From Gammaproteobacteria bacterium (GTDB taxonomy: Bacteria; Pseudomonadota; Gammaproteobacteria; SZUA-229): DNA of 48,955 bases. The stretch is from NCBI GenBank assembly GCA_026196035.1, contig JAPHQX010000045.1, positions 1 through 48,955 on the forward strand. Reading direction: 5' to 3'. The notes below the pieces were generated by a model. That model searched no databases, was not told the origin of the DNA, and saw nothing but the letters and a program-made list of their open reading frames with translations. A program made the position numbers and the translations under genes. Position 1 is the stretch's first letter. Each line of letters begins with the position of its first letter. Shown one piece after another: positions 33,604 through 42,769 of the stretch.

Positions 33604-33727
33604 CGAGCCATTAACCTCGAAAATAATAATCCATTATAGAAATAAGAAAGACGTGTATTTATTATGTTTTTTATGGCTTTAGTATAACCATATTGATTAT
33701 ATATTCTACTGGTATAAGGTATTACTG

Positions 33728-35476
33728 CTAGCTAAATTTTTTGTTTAGCTCGAACACTTCATGTTCAATTTCATCTGGATACGAGAGGGTCAGTAGTTTT
33801 CTGACTTCTGGGGCCAGTTTATCAATTCGGCTATTGTTTATGATGTGTTTGATTTCCAGCAGGCTGTTTGCCTGAACGCTAAAATCTTTCAGTCCCATAC
33901 CTAATAATAAACGTGTATAGAGTGGCTCACTGGCCATTTCACCACATAGTGATACACTGATGCCTTTGTTGATACCAGCCTGTATTGTGATATCAATTAG
34001 TTTTAACACCGATGGGTTTAATGGTTTATATAAATGACTAACTTCATCGTCGATACGGTCAAGTGCCAGTGTGTACTGAATTAGATCGTTTGTGCCAATG
34101 GACAAAAAATCGAGTTTTTCAGCAAAGCTATGAGCTGATAAAGCCGCTGCGGGTACTTCAATCATTGCACCTATCAAAGGTTGTGGATTAAATCGTTGTT
34201 TGTTGGTTTTAAGTTCTTCTTTTGCCTGTTCAATCAGCTCCAGTGTTTGATCCAGTTCGCTGATACAGGTCATCATGGGAATCATCATTTTTATCGGGCC
34301 ATAGCTGGCGACACGTAATATCGCACGTAACTGCTTTAGAAATTGATCAGGTTCTTTCAGACAGCGACGTATGGCTCTTAGTCCCATCGCTGGATTATGT
34401 GCAAGAGGGCCATGTTGTAATGTGCTATCCAGTTCCTTGTCGGCACCAAGGTCAACAGTTCTAATGGTTAGTGGCTTGCCTTTAAGTGCTCGTAGTGCGC
34501 GGCGGTAGGTTTCAAACTGTTCTTCCTCGCTGGGATTTTCATTACGTTCGAGGAATAGCATTTCAGTTCTATACAGGCCTACACCTGTATGGTCAAACTG
34601 TCTTAGTGTTTTAATATCTTCAGGTCTATCAATATTGCCATTAAGAATTATTTGATGACCATCTAGTGTTTTAGCTGGTTTGTTTTTTAATTCAAATAAA
34701 TTTCGTTTGCGTTGTTTTTCATCTTTCTGCAGGCTTTTAAAATGCTTGAGTGTCTTTTTATCCGGGTCAACGACAATCATGCCTTCATTGCCGTCAATGA
34801 TAAGCCATTCGCCGGCAAGGATTAGCTGTTTTGCATTATGAATGCCTACTACAGCAGGAATCCCCAGATTACTGGCTAAAATAGCAGTATGTGAAAGTGG
34901 GCCACCATATTCAGTTATAAAGCCAGCTATTTTCTGATGCTGCATTAGAATGGTGTCTGCGGGTGTTAAATCATCAGCGATTATGATTCTGCCCTTAAGA
35001 TGATCGGTTTCATCATCTGCCTGTGTCGCCTGTTCATCATCTATCAGGCATCGCTGTATTCGTTGTACTACATGAATGACATCATCTTTACGTGTTTTTA
35101 AATAAGGGTCATCCATTTCATCAAATACTTTAACAAGACGATTGCACTGCGCCTGTAACGCCCATTCAGCATTGCAGATACGCTGTTCAATCTGCTTGAC
35201 AGTATCATTGCAGAAAACTGGATCATCAAGCATTAGTAAGCTGGTTTCTATGAATTGTGAAATATCCTGTGGAACATCAGCAGATATTTTCTGTTTTATT
35301 TCGTGTAATTGTTGATGTGCTTTTTTACGGGCAGTATGAAATCGTTTGATTTCATCTTTGATGTTCTCTTCCGGTATATTGTATTCGCGTATTTCAGGTT
35401 GTTCACGATAGAGCACGTAGGCCTGGCCAATGGCTATGCCTTTTGATACGCCAATACCGTTTAATAATACGCTCAT
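33728..35476 (-). CDS. ptsI: PTS enzyme I (PEP-protein phosphotransferase)
   Basis: Enzyme I takes phosphate from PEP and passes it to HPr. The 582-residue length is standard. His196 in GGPLSHTAILASN is the phosphorylated residue; PEP-site motifs are LYRTEMLFLERNE, RTVDLGADK, GAMIEVPAA and the active cysteine in SLCGEMASEP. It lacks the N-terminal GAF domain of PtsP, so it is the plain enzyme I type rather than EI-Ntr. It is last in the regulatory PTS cluster, 2 bases after HPr. No EIIB or EIIC sugar permease is in the window. Confidence 0.95.
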   Translation of the reverse strand: MSVLLNGIGVSKGIAIGQAYVLYREQPEIREYNIPEENIKDEIKRFHTARKKAHQQLHEIKQKISADVPQDISQFIETSLLMLDDPVFCNDTVKQIEQRICNAEWALQAQCNRLVKVFDEMDDPYLKTRKDDVIHVVQRIQRCLIDDEQATQADDETDHLKGRIIIADDLTPADTILMQHQKIAGFITEYGGPLSHTAILASNLGIPAVVGIHNAKQLILAGEWLIIDGNEGMIVVDPDKKTLKHFKSLQKDEKQRKRNLFELKNKPAKTLDGHQIILNGNIDRPEDIKTLRQFDHTGVGLYRTEMLFLERNENPSEEEQFETYRRALRALKGKPLTIRTVDLGADKELDSTLQHGPLAHNPAMGLRAIRRCLKEPDQFLKQLRAILRVASYGPIKMMIPMMTCISELDQTLELIEQAKEELKTNKQRFNPQPLIGAMIEVPAAALSAHSFAEKLDFLSIGTNDLIQYTLALDRIDDEVSHLYKPLNPSVLKLIDITIQAGINKGISVSLCGEMASEPLYTRLLLGMGLKDFSVQANSLLEIKHIINNSRIDKLAPEVRKLLTLSYPDEIEHEVFELNKKFS

Positions 35477-35478
35477 CT

Positions 35479-35754
35479 TTATTCGTCTTCGTCGAATCGA
35501 TTGTTAATAAGATTTTCAAGATCATTAATGCATGTGTCAGCATCATTGCCAGTGATGTGTAGTGTTATTTCTGTGCCTTTGGCAGCAGCCAGCATCATTA
35601 CGCCCATGATGCTTTTGCCATCTACTTTTTGTCCATTTTTTTCGATTTTTACTTCGCTATTAAAAGAAGATGCCAGGTTTACAAACTTGGCGGCAGCGCG
35701 AGCATGCATACCCAGTTTGTTGATGATTTCAACAGTGCGTGATAATTCTGACAT
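35479..35754 (-). CDS. ptsH: HPr phosphocarrier protein
   Basis: The 91-residue phosphocarrier has catalytic His17 in KLGMHARAAAKF and a regulatory serine, Ser48, in GKSIMGVMMLAAAKG, matching the HPr kinase target. That the kinase gene lies in the same cluster supports Ser48 as a real control site. Its ATG overlaps the preceding EIIA stop (TAATG), and it is followed at once by ptsI. Confidence 0.95.
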   Translation of the reverse strand: MSELSRTVEIINKLGMHARAAAKFVNLASSFNSEVKIEKNGQKVDGKSIMGVMMLAAAKGTEITLHITGNDADTCINDLENLINNRFDEDE

Positions 35755-36155
35755 TATACTGAATTTTTACAGCGACATTGAATAATGCCATCTGCTCCAC
35801 CTGTTTCAGCTTTTATGGTCAGTTCATCAAGATTTAACTCGGAATAATTTAACACTCTAACCAGCATAGGTAAATTAATGCCTGCGACCAGTCGTGTATT
35901 ATTTATTTCAAGAAGATCGCAACCAATATTGCTGGGCGTGCTGCCATATAAATCAGTTAGTATAAGGATACCTTCTCCATGATCTATGTCTTTAATGTAT
36001 TTTTCAGCCTGTACTTTTATATTTTCTATGGGCGCGTCAAGAGGGACTTCAATTGCTTTTATGTCTGCAGGATAGGAGCCAAGCATTTTATTCGCTGTTT
36101 CCAGCAGGCTGTTTGCAATGCCTTCATGGGTAATAAGTAATAGTCCGACGCTCAT
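35754..36155 (-). CDS. PTS EIIA component, mannose family
   Basis: The 133-residue protein has the EIIA-Man fold with phosphoacceptor His10 in LLLITHEGIANSLL and the segment ILILTDLYGSTPSN. Free-standing EIIA-Man next to HprK is known in betaproteobacteria and some other proteobacteria and is thought to be regulatory because no matching IIB, IIC or IID exists there. It overlaps rapZ by ATGA and ptsH by one base, so translation is coupled through the cluster. Confidence 0.9.
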   Translation of the reverse strand: MSVGLLLITHEGIANSLLETANKMLGSYPADIKAIEVPLDAPIENIKVQAEKYIKDIDHGEGILILTDLYGSTPSNIGCDLLEINNTRLVAGINLPMLVRVLNYSELNLDELTIKAETGGADGIIQCRCKNSV

Positions 36156-37009
36156 TCCATTTCTCGATGACGTAGTGATACATTTGATGCCTTGCCCTGA
36201 AAGTATTTACATAACTGTTCAGTAATATAAACGGAGCGGTGTTGTCCCCCGGTGCAGCCTATGGATACGGTCAGATAGTAACGATTCTGATCTGCGAATT
36301 TGGGTATCCAGTGCTCCATAAAGTTACGAATATGATTGAGCATGTCTATGACATCATCCTGGTCATGCAAAAACTCTATTACTTCCGGGTCCTGTCCTGT
36401 GAGTGCACGTAATGCAGGTTCCCAGTGAGGGTTAGGTAAGCAGCGCACATCAAAAACAAAATCAGAATCAGTGGGTACACTGTGTTTGAATCCAAATGAT
36501 TGAAATAAAATTGATAATTGTTTTTCAGTTCTTAATAGAACCCGCTCTTTTAGTAGAGAGCGTAACTGGTGTATGTTGGTATGTGTCGTATCCAGACATA
36601 AATCAGCTTCAATGGTTATAGGCGCTAGTAGATTGCGTTCAATATCTATGGCTTCTGCCAGAGGGATGCCTTTTTTTGCCAGTGGGTGACGTCGGCGTGT
36701 ATCGCTGAATCTTTTTATTAGGGTGTTGATGTCAGTTTGAAAGAAGATAGTTTCAAGTTCAACGCCGGTATTTTTAACTGTATTAATGATTTCGCTATAA
36801 CGGCGTAGATCGTTGACACCACTTCTGGCATCTATGCCGACAGCAATTTCATCATAGATTTGTATCTGGTTATCGAGGATTTGTTGTACGAAGCTGGGTA
36901 GTAGGCCTAAGGGTAAATTATCAACACAATAAAAGCCTTCATCTTCAAGGGTATGAAGAGCAACTGTTTTTCCTGAGCCGGAGAGGCCACTAATAATGAC
37001 AAGTTTCAT
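36152..37009 (-). CDS. rapZ: RNase adapter protein RapZ
   Basis: RapZ has a P-loop N-domain (GLSGSGKTV at residues 8-16) and a C-terminal domain with GCTGGQHRSVYI that binds RNA and metabolites. In E. coli it directs RNase E to the small RNA GlmZ, linking cell-wall sugar supply to GlmS. The 285-residue length is normal. It lies between hprK and EIIA-Man. Whether the GlmY/GlmZ pathway exists here cannot be told. Confidence 0.94.
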   Translation of the reverse strand: MKLVIISGLSGSGKTVALHTLEDEGFYCVDNLPLGLLPSFVQQILDNQIQIYDEIAVGIDARSGVNDLRRYSEIINTVKNTGVELETIFFQTDINTLIKRFSDTRRRHPLAKKGIPLAEAIDIERNLLAPITIEADLCLDTTHTNIHQLRSLLKERVLLRTEKQLSILFQSFGFKHSVPTDSDFVFDVRCLPNPHWEPALRALTGQDPEVIEFLHDQDDVIDMLNHIRNFMEHWIPKFADQNRYYLTVSIGCTGGQHRSVYITEQLCKYFQGKASNVSLRHREME

Positions 37010-37025
37010 TTTGATTTTTTATGAT

Positions 37026-37961
37026 TTATTTAATAAATTGACTTTGTCGGTTAATAAACTCCTCGCTGGCATCGTGTCCATGTTCAAGCAGAATATGGTT
37101 TCTTACAGCAGCTTCAACCATCACGGCCAGGTTTCTTCCAGATGCTACAGGTAACATGATCTGGGGTATATCGACATCAAGTATATTACGTACTGTTCGA
37201 TTGCCATAGAGTCTATCAAGTTGCTGCTGATCTTCAATAGACATGCGTTCCATATGAATGATCAGACGGAGATATTTATTCTGTTTTATCGCGTTTTCGC
37301 CATACATGGCTCTAATGTTGAGTACTCCCAGGCCTCTAACTTCCATAAAATCTTTAAGTACTTCAGGGCAGGAGCCATTTAGAATGTTGGGACCAATTCT
37401 TGTGAATTCAGGTGCATCATCAGCTATCAGTCGATGACCACGGGTAATGAGTTCCAGTGCCAGTTCGCTTTTGCCAACACTGCTCTCGCCGGTAATGAGT
37501 ACGCCTGTACCCATGACTTCCATTAAGACGCCGTGTAAAACTATTTTATCTGCCAGTAATCCGGAAAGATAATAACGAATCGAATCAATTAAATCATTGC
37601 TACTTAAGTGGCTTTTAAGTAGAGGCGTGCGTTTGTTGTCTGCGTATTTAATGAGATCGTCCGGGATATCAATGCCATCACTGATGATGATTGCAGATGT
37701 GCGAGGTATGAATATTTCATCAAGTGTATCCTGACGAGAATTCTTTTTAAGTTTTTCCAGATATTGCCATTCTGTTTCACCGATAACCTGAATACTGTTA
37801 GGGTGAATAAGATTGAGATGGCCGATCATGGTTGCATGATTGCCCCAATGAATTTTCTTTTTCATAGGACGATTGGCATCTCGGGTGCCTGCAACCCAGT
37901 GAAGATCAATGTGTGTGCTTAGGTGCTCAAATAATTTTCTGGGAGTAAGTCCTTCTTTCAT
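37026..37961 (-). CDS. hprK: HPr kinase/phosphorylase
   Basis: HprK phosphorylates and dephosphorylates the regulatory serine of HPr. The 311-residue protein has catalytic His143 (VLHGVLMEV), Walker A GESSVGKS at residues 158-165, IADDAPE, and the HprK signature EVRGLGVLNIRAMYG. The gene is absent from enteric bacteria but found in several deep gammaproteobacterial and betaproteobacterial groups. Its neighbours, ptsN and rapZ, are the usual ones in those genomes. Confidence 0.95.
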   Translation of the reverse strand: MKEGLTPRKLFEHLSTHIDLHWVAGTRDANRPMKKKIHWGNHATMIGHLNLIHPNSIQVIGETEWQYLEKLKKNSRQDTLDEIFIPRTSAIIISDGIDIPDDLIKYADNKRTPLLKSHLSSNDLIDSIRYYLSGLLADKIVLHGVLMEVMGTGVLITGESSVGKSELALELITRGHRLIADDAPEFTRIGPNILNGSCPEVLKDFMEVRGLGVLNIRAMYGENAIKQNKYLRLIIHMERMSIEDQQQLDRLYGNRTVRNILDVDIPQIMLPVASGRNLAVMVEAAVRNHILLEHGHDASEEFINRQSQFIK

Positions 37962-37976
37962 GAGCCTGACTCAGTT

Positions 37977-38447
37977 TCAGGATGCTTCGCTGGCTACTGA
38001 CCAGCCAGAAAGATGTTTAAATAGTGCTTCATCAGTATTGCATTGTCGTAGTTCACTGCAAAAGTTTTTGTCACTGAACATGCCGGCCAGTGAGGCAAGT
38101 ACCTGTAAATGTTCGTCAGTATGATGTTCTGGAACCAGCAGGGCGAAAAGTAAATCAGTGGGTTCGTTATCTGGACTGTCAAAATCAATGCCCTGATCCA
38201 GTTTTACAAAAGCACCAATTGTCGTTTCATCCTCACCATAACGCCCATGTGGTAGTGCAACGCCATGACCCAGACCTGTTGAGCCGAGACGTTCACGTTC
38301 GATTAAACGGTTGAAAATTTCAGCAGGGTCATAGCCGATAGCACCCAGAGAGAGTATTTGACTGAGCTTTTCCAGAACCCGCTTTTTACTGCTGATTCCA
38401 TTCAGGCAAATAACACGATCGGGTGCAATCAGCTGGTTAATATTCAT
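37977..38447 (-). CDS. ptsN: PTS EIIA-Ntr regulatory protein
   Basis: PtsN is a phosphorylated regulator of potassium and nitrogen-related functions, not a transporter part. The 156-residue protein has the phosphoacceptor His67 in GVALPHGRYG, within the GLGHGVALPHGR motif. It lies 11 bases after hpf and 15 bases before hprK on the minus strand, the conserved order downstream of rpoN. Confidence 0.94.
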   Translation of the reverse strand: MNINQLIAPDRVICLNGISSKKRVLEKLSQILSLGAIGYDPAEIFNRLIERERLGSTGLGHGVALPHGRYGEDETTIGAFVKLDQGIDFDSPDNEPTDLLFALLVPEHHTDEHLQVLASLAGMFSDKNFCSELRQCNTDEALFKHLSGWSVASEAS

Positions 38448-38458
38448 TGCATAGTTAC

Positions 38459-38776
38459 TTAGGTTAAATCAGGCTGCGGTTTATGATGCAGGTGATTTGT
38501 GAGTTTTTCCTTGTGTTTTTTAACCTGGCGATCAAGCTTGTCAATCAGGCCGTCAATGGCTGCATACATGTCGTCTTCGGTGTTTTCAGCGAAAATATTG
38601 TTGCCGCTCATGCTAACTGTTGCTTCAGCTTTATGACGTACACTTTCAACAGAAAGAATAACGTGTGTATTGGTGACTTTGTCAAAATGTCTTTCCAGTC
38701 GTTCCATTTTTTCATCAACATAATTGCGGAGTGAATCAGTAATGTCTACGTGGTGTCCGGTTAGATTGATTTGCAT
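38459..38776 (-). CDS. hpf: Ribosome hibernation promoting factor
   Basis: The 105-residue factor binds idle ribosomes and helps them form 100S dimers. Typical segments are MQINLTGHHVDITDSLRNYV and AENTEDDMYAAIDGLIDKLDRQ. It is the short type, as in enteric bacteria, without the long C-terminal dimerisation domain. It directly follows rpoN, as in E. coli. Confidence 0.93.
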   Translation of the reverse strand: MQINLTGHHVDITDSLRNYVDEKMERLERHFDKVTNTHVILSVESVRHKAEATVSMSGNNIFAENTEDDMYAAIDGLIDKLDRQVKKHKEKLTNHLHHKPQPDLT

Positions 38777-38803
38777 AAGGACTCCTTATTTATTATAGGC
38801 CTT

Positions 38804-40303
38804 CTAAGCAAGGCGTTTGCGCTCATTTGAAGGCGGTATCATCATGGCTTCTCTGTATTTTGCCACAGTTCTACGCGCCACGTTTATACCCTGTTCAACT
38901 AATAAGCCAGCAATTTTATTGTCGCTCATTGGTTTTCGGGAATCTTCATTATCGATCAGCTTTTTGATCATAGCTCTAATGGCTGTGGCTGAACATTCTC
39001 CGCCATCTGCAGTGCCAACATGGCTGGAGAAGAAATATTTGAATTCATATAAACCATTGGGTGTATGCATGTATTTTTGCGTGGTCACACGGGAAATGGT
39101 TGATTCATGTAGTTCGAGTTCTTCTGCAATTTCCCTTAGTACCAGGGGTTTCATGCCTTCTTCACCATATTCGAGAAAAGTTCTCTGATGTTCAACAATG
39201 GCGGTCGCGACACGCATCAAGGTCTCATTGCGACTTAGCAGGCTTTTTAGAAACCATTTTGCTTCCTGCAAATTATTCTTCATATAGGTGTTGTCTTCAC
39301 TGCGGTTCTTATTATTAATAAAACTCGCATATAAAGGGTTAACCCTTAATTTTGGTGCGGTATCCGGGTTAAGCTCAACCAGCCATCGGCCTTTATCCTT
39401 GCGGACAAAAACATCGGGGACGACGTACTGAGTCGATGTTTTTGTAATGCTGGCACCGGGTTTGGGGTTGAGTGTCTGGATAAAGCTAATGGCTGCAGCA
39501 AGTTCACTTTCAGATATGCGTGTGTAACGTTTTAGTTTGGCATAGTCATGATTGCCCAGTAGATCCAGGTGTTCAGTAATAATGTTTTTTGCGTGAATCA
39601 GTTCAGGAGTTTCAGTGAACTGTTCCAGTTGTAGTAACAGGCATTCCTGTAAATTTCTGGCGGCAACACCTATCGGGTCAAAATGCTGGACCAGATGAAG
39701 AACGGCTTCAACTTCATCCATTTCGATTTCTTCATAATCCTTAAGGATGCCGATATGAATATCTTCGAGGCTTTCCTTTAAATAACCATCATCGTCAATG
39801 GCATCAATAATAGAAGTAGCAATGGCGCGATCTGCATCACTTAAATTGGTAACCTGAAGCTGCCATAACAGGTGTTCGATGAGTGAATCATTGTCGCCAC
39901 TCTGATTTTCGAGAAATTCCCTGGCTTTATCATCATCAGTGATGGTGCCACTGCTGCTCGCAGTGGTCATGTCATAGATATCATCCCAGGCACTATCAAC
40001 TGGCAGATCATCAGGGATTTCCTGATTTTCGTTGATATCCATATTATTGATATCAGGCTGTTCAGTTGTCTCAGGCGTGCTGGCTTCGGCTTCCTGTGAC
40101 TGGCTATTGGGGGTTTCTGTGTTTTCTGTGGCTTCGGCAGACTGATTTTCATCTTCAGCCTCCAGCATCGGATTTGATTCAAGGACTTCCTGAATTTCAG
40201 CCTGTAATTCTAATGAAGATAGCTGCAACAGCCTGATGGCCTGCTGGAGCTGGGGGGTCATGGTGAGTGATTGACCGATGCGTAACTGTAAGGACTGCTT
40301 CAT
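38804..40303 (-). CDS. rpoN: RNA polymerase sigma-54 factor
   Basis: The 499-residue sigma factor begins with the activator-interacting region I (SLQLRIGQSLTMTPQLQQAI). An acidic, low-complexity region II follows at about 55-110, then the core-binding and helix-turn-helix parts. Near the C-terminus is the RpoN box (ARRTVAKYREAM) that reads the -24 element. Region II is rich in Glu, Asn and Thr. The 138-base gap before it holds a sigma-54 promoter candidate, so the factor may regulate its own gene. Confidence 0.97.
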   Translation of the reverse strand: MKQSLQLRIGQSLTMTPQLQQAIRLLQLSSLELQAEIQEVLESNPMLEAEDENQSAEATENTETPNSQSQEAEASTPETTEQPDINNMDINENQEIPDDLPVDSAWDDIYDMTTASSSGTITDDDKAREFLENQSGDNDSLIEHLLWQLQVTNLSDADRAIATSIIDAIDDDGYLKESLEDIHIGILKDYEEIEMDEVEAVLHLVQHFDPIGVAARNLQECLLLQLEQFTETPELIHAKNIITEHLDLLGNHDYAKLKRYTRISESELAAAISFIQTLNPKPGASITKTSTQYVVPDVFVRKDKGRWLVELNPDTAPKLRVNPLYASFINNKNRSEDNTYMKNNLQEAKWFLKSLLSRNETLMRVATAIVEHQRTFLEYGEEGMKPLVLREIAEELELHESTISRVTTQKYMHTPNGLYEFKYFFSSHVGTADGGECSATAIRAMIKKLIDNEDSRKPMSDNKIAGLLVEQGINVARRTVAKYREAMMIPPSNERKRLA

Positions 40304-40367
40304 TCTTATTTTATTGCGGAATCTTAAATCTCTGTTAGTAATGATTTTACTTCAAAATGGAGCAATA

Positions 40368-40383
40368 TGCAGAGATTGTGCCA
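40368..40383 (-). promoter_or_regulatory. Near-consensus sigma-54 promoter upstream of rpoN
   Basis: On the minus strand TGGCACAATCTCTGCA matches the sigma-54 consensus TGGCAC-N5-TTGCA at all but one base, with GG and GC in correct phase. It lies in the lptB-rpoN gap, and transcription would begin near 40357, about 54 bases before the rpoN ATG. This suggests autoregulation. Confidence 0.6.
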
Positions 40384-40441
40384 TTTTTTATTTGTTCTAT
40401 TTCAAACTAGCATGATTTATCAGCAGAAGTCTTGATTCAGG

Positions 40442-41167
40442 TTACAGACTAAAGTTATGGCCCAAATAAACATCTTTAACGTTTTCATCGTTCATCACTG
40501 CTTCCGGGCTGCCTTCTGCAATAACCTGGCCGGCACTCATAATATAGGCGCGCTGACAGATGCCCAGCGTTTCTCTGACATTATGATCAGTAATAAGCAC
40601 ACCGATATTTCTTTCTGTAAGTTGTTGAATAATACGCTGAATTTCAAGTACTGAGATAGGATCAACACCAGCAAAAGGCTCATCCAGTAAAATAAAACCG
40701 GGTTCCGCGGCCAGAGCTCTGGCAATTTCAACTCTTCGTCTTTCACCACCAGACAGGCTGATACCGGTATTATCCCGGATATGGTCAATCTGCAGATCAT
40801 CCAGCAACTCCTGCAGACGTTGTTTGCGCTGGCTTCGACTGAGGTCATGTCGGGTTTCCAGTATCGCCATAATGTTATCGGTGACACTGAGTTTTCTGAA
40901 AACAGAGGCTTCCTGGGGTAAATAGCCAATACCCATACGTGCGCGATTGTGCATGGGCAGTTGTGTAATATTCTTTTCATTTAAAAAAATATTGCCCTTA
41001 TCAGCCTGTATCAGACCCACCATCATATAAAAGCTGGTGGTCTTACCAGCACCATTAGGGCCTAACAGACCAATAACTTCACCGCTTCTGACTGAAATAG
41101 ATACCTGATCAACGACTTTGCGCGAGCGAAAGGTTTTTATCAGGTTATCTGCCCGTAATATATTCAT
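40442..41167 (-). CDS. lptB: LPS export ABC transporter ATPase LptB
   Basis: LptB powers extraction of LPS from the inner membrane with LptFG. The 241-residue ATPase has Walker [12 protein letters not shown], the Q-loop region [15 protein letters not shown], signature [12 protein letters not shown], Walker [14 protein letters not shown] and a His switch (ITDHNVRET). It starts 3 bases after lptA ends, in the conserved lptC-lptA-lptB order. The partner genes lptF and lptG are not in the window. Confidence 0.96.
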   Translation of the reverse strand: MNILRADNLIKTFRSRKVVDQVSISVRSGEVIGLLGPNGAGKTTSFYMMVGLIQADKGNIFLNEKNITQLPMHNRARMGIGYLPQEASVFRKLSVTDNIMAILETRHDLSRSQRKQRLQELLDDLQIDHIRDNTGISLSGGERRRVEIARALAAEPGFILLDEPFAGVDPISVLEIQRIIQQLTERNIGVLITDHNVRETLGICQRAYIMSAGQVIAEGSPEAVMNDENVKDVYLGHNFSL

Positions 41168-41170
41168 GTG

Positions 41171-41686
41171 TTATTCGGAGTCTTTTTTCTTAGCGGGTTG
41201 AATAGTGATGGTGACACGTTCAGTTTCTGTTTCGCTGTTTTTTGTTGTGGGGTCACCGGCCTGTACTATATCCTGTTGTGTATCATATACAATATGTTCG
41301 CTGGTAAAGCGATTCTGACCCTGTACCAGAATGGCCTTTTTATTGAGGATTAATTTATTATCATTAGCCTGGTATTCCATCTGCAGGCTTTGCGCGCTGA
41401 TTTCTTCGTCCTGATCATTGAGTTGTCTGAATTTTGCGGGCACACCTTCAACACGGATTTTTTTTACTTCATTTGCACTAGTGTGTACATGGATCAGTTC
41501 TCCCTGAATAATCATTGATCCTCTGGTAATGAGAACATTATTTTTATAAATGCTGATACCATCTTTTTCACGAATTTCTACTGAGCCAGCCTGAATATGC
41601 AGTGGCTGATTCATGTCAGCAGTTTTTGACTCTGCCTGCATCGACATGAAAAAAAATAAAACAAGAAATTTACTTGCCTGTTTCAT
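41171..41686 (-). CDS. lptA: Periplasmic LPS bridge protein LptA
   Basis: LptA bridges LPS from LptC to the outer membrane. The best start is the ATG at 41686, giving 171 residues with a signal peptide (MKQASKFLVLFFFMSMQAES). A longer frame upstream would overlap lptC by more than 130 bases and hide this signal. The OstA-like domain follows (QPLHIQAGSVEIREKDGIS, ITRGSMIIQGELIHVH). The start overlaps the end of lptC by 17 bases. Confidence 0.9.
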   Translation of the reverse strand: MKQASKFLVLFFFMSMQAESKTADMNQPLHIQAGSVEIREKDGISIYKNNVLITRGSMIIQGELIHVHTSANEVKKIRVEGVPAKFRQLNDQDEEISAQSLQMEYQANDNKLILNKKAILVQGQNRFTSEHIVYDTQQDIVQAGDPTTKNSETETERVTITIQPAKKKDSE

Positions 41687-42227
41687 AAGTGCCTTTAACT
41701 CTTGATAATAATTTAAGTATACCTTTGTTGTTATCAAAGACCATACCTGTTGTATCGAGTTCAAATTGCTGTGTTTTGATATGAGCCAGTTTATCTGTTT
41801 CAGCAATTTTATTATCAGTGTAAACCTTCAAGTATTCGGTGGTGATAGATAATGCCTGTTGCTGAGCTGAGGGTACCCGGCTGATATTTACATTTTCATA
41901 AAGATGAATAATGTTGTTGTTTGTCTGGATATGTGCGCGTTGTGCAGATATTGACCAGTCACCCTCGGTCTCCTTGAATAGAATGTGGGGCTGTATTATT
42001 TCTGTGCTGTCATCATCTGCATAGTGGTCGAGTCTTCTGGCAGTAAGAATATAGGCTGGCTGGCCCTGTTGATTCATGTTGGTGATCGTGAAGTTATCCA
42101 TGAAGTAGTCAGGAAAATGTTCATCTTTTATGGTTTTGACAATGGGTGTTTCTTTCCACAGATCCTGAAACCACCAGCTGAGTAAGGCAAGAATTAGAAC
42201 GATAATGAGGCTGGTGGTTGTTCGCAT
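41670..42227 (-). CDS. lptC: LPS export factor LptC
   Basis: LptC is the inner-membrane anchored periplasmic protein that receives LPS from LptB2FG. The 185-residue protein has one N-terminal TM segment (LIIVLILALLSWWF) and then a beta-jellyroll (DYFMDNFTITNMNQQGQP, YILTARRLDHYADDDST). Sequence conservation in this family is low; assignment is helped by position between kdsC and lptA. Confidence 0.9.
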   Translation of the reverse strand: MRTTTSLIIVLILALLSWWFQDLWKETPIVKTIKDEHFPDYFMDNFTITNMNQQGQPAYILTARRLDHYADDDSTEIIQPHILFKETEGDWSISAQRAHIQTNNNIIHLYENVNISRVPSAQQQALSITTEYLKVYTDNKIAETDKLAHIKTQQFELDTTGMVFDNNKGILKLLSRVKGTYETGK

Positions 42228-42239
42228 GATTGAAAATAA

Positions 42240-42764
42240 CTAAACGGTGTATTCATGCAGCATAGAATCTAATTTGCCATGGGCTTCCAGAATCAGTTCG
42301 CAAACATCACGAGCGGCGCCGCGGCCACCACCCCGTTCAGTAATCCAGTGAGCATGTTTTTTGACATAGTGATGACCATCCTGGACGCAGATCGCTAAAC
42401 CAACCCGACACATAACCGGCAGGTCGACAACATCATCACCGACATAAGCAATCTGTTCCGGTTTTAATTTCACCTGTTCAAGTAGTTCTTCAAAGGCCGG
42501 TAGTTTTTCACGTTTACCCTGGTAAACATATTTAATGCCCAGTTCTTTAACGCGATGTTCAACCACGTTGGATACACGGCCAGTGATAATGGCAATGTCT
42601 ACGCCGCCGTTTTGTAACATACGTAAACCATGGCCGTCTTTTGAATTAAAGGCCTTGTATTCTTCACCACCATCACCGATAAATAGTGAGCCGTCGGTGA
42701 GTACGCCATCGACATCAAAAATAACCAGTTTTATGTTTTTCGCTTTTTCGAGTATGTCCTGCAT
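42240..42764 (-). CDS. kdsC: 3-deoxy-D-manno-octulosonate 8-phosphate phosphatase
   Basis: KdsC removes phosphate from Kdo-8-P in LPS core synthesis. The 174-residue HAD enzyme has the nucleophile motif FDVDGVLTDG (Asp17, Asp19), motif II in AIITGRVS and motif IV GDDVVDLPVM. The length fits the minimal C0-type tetrameric form. It lies 5 bases after kdsD and 12 bases before lptC. Confidence 0.95.
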   Translation of the reverse strand: MQDILEKAKNIKLVIFDVDGVLTDGSLFIGDGGEEYKAFNSKDGHGLRMLQNGGVDIAIITGRVSNVVEHRVKELGIKYVYQGKREKLPAFEELLEQVKLKPEQIAYVGDDVVDLPVMCRVGLAICVQDGHHYVKKHAHWITERGGGRGAARDVCELILEAHGKLDSMLHEYTV

Positions 42765-42769
42765 GATTG

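Noticed and set aside
41171-41806. lptA starting at the upstream ATG at 41806
   Set aside because: It would overlap lptC by over 130 bases and bury a clear signal peptide that begins at 41686.
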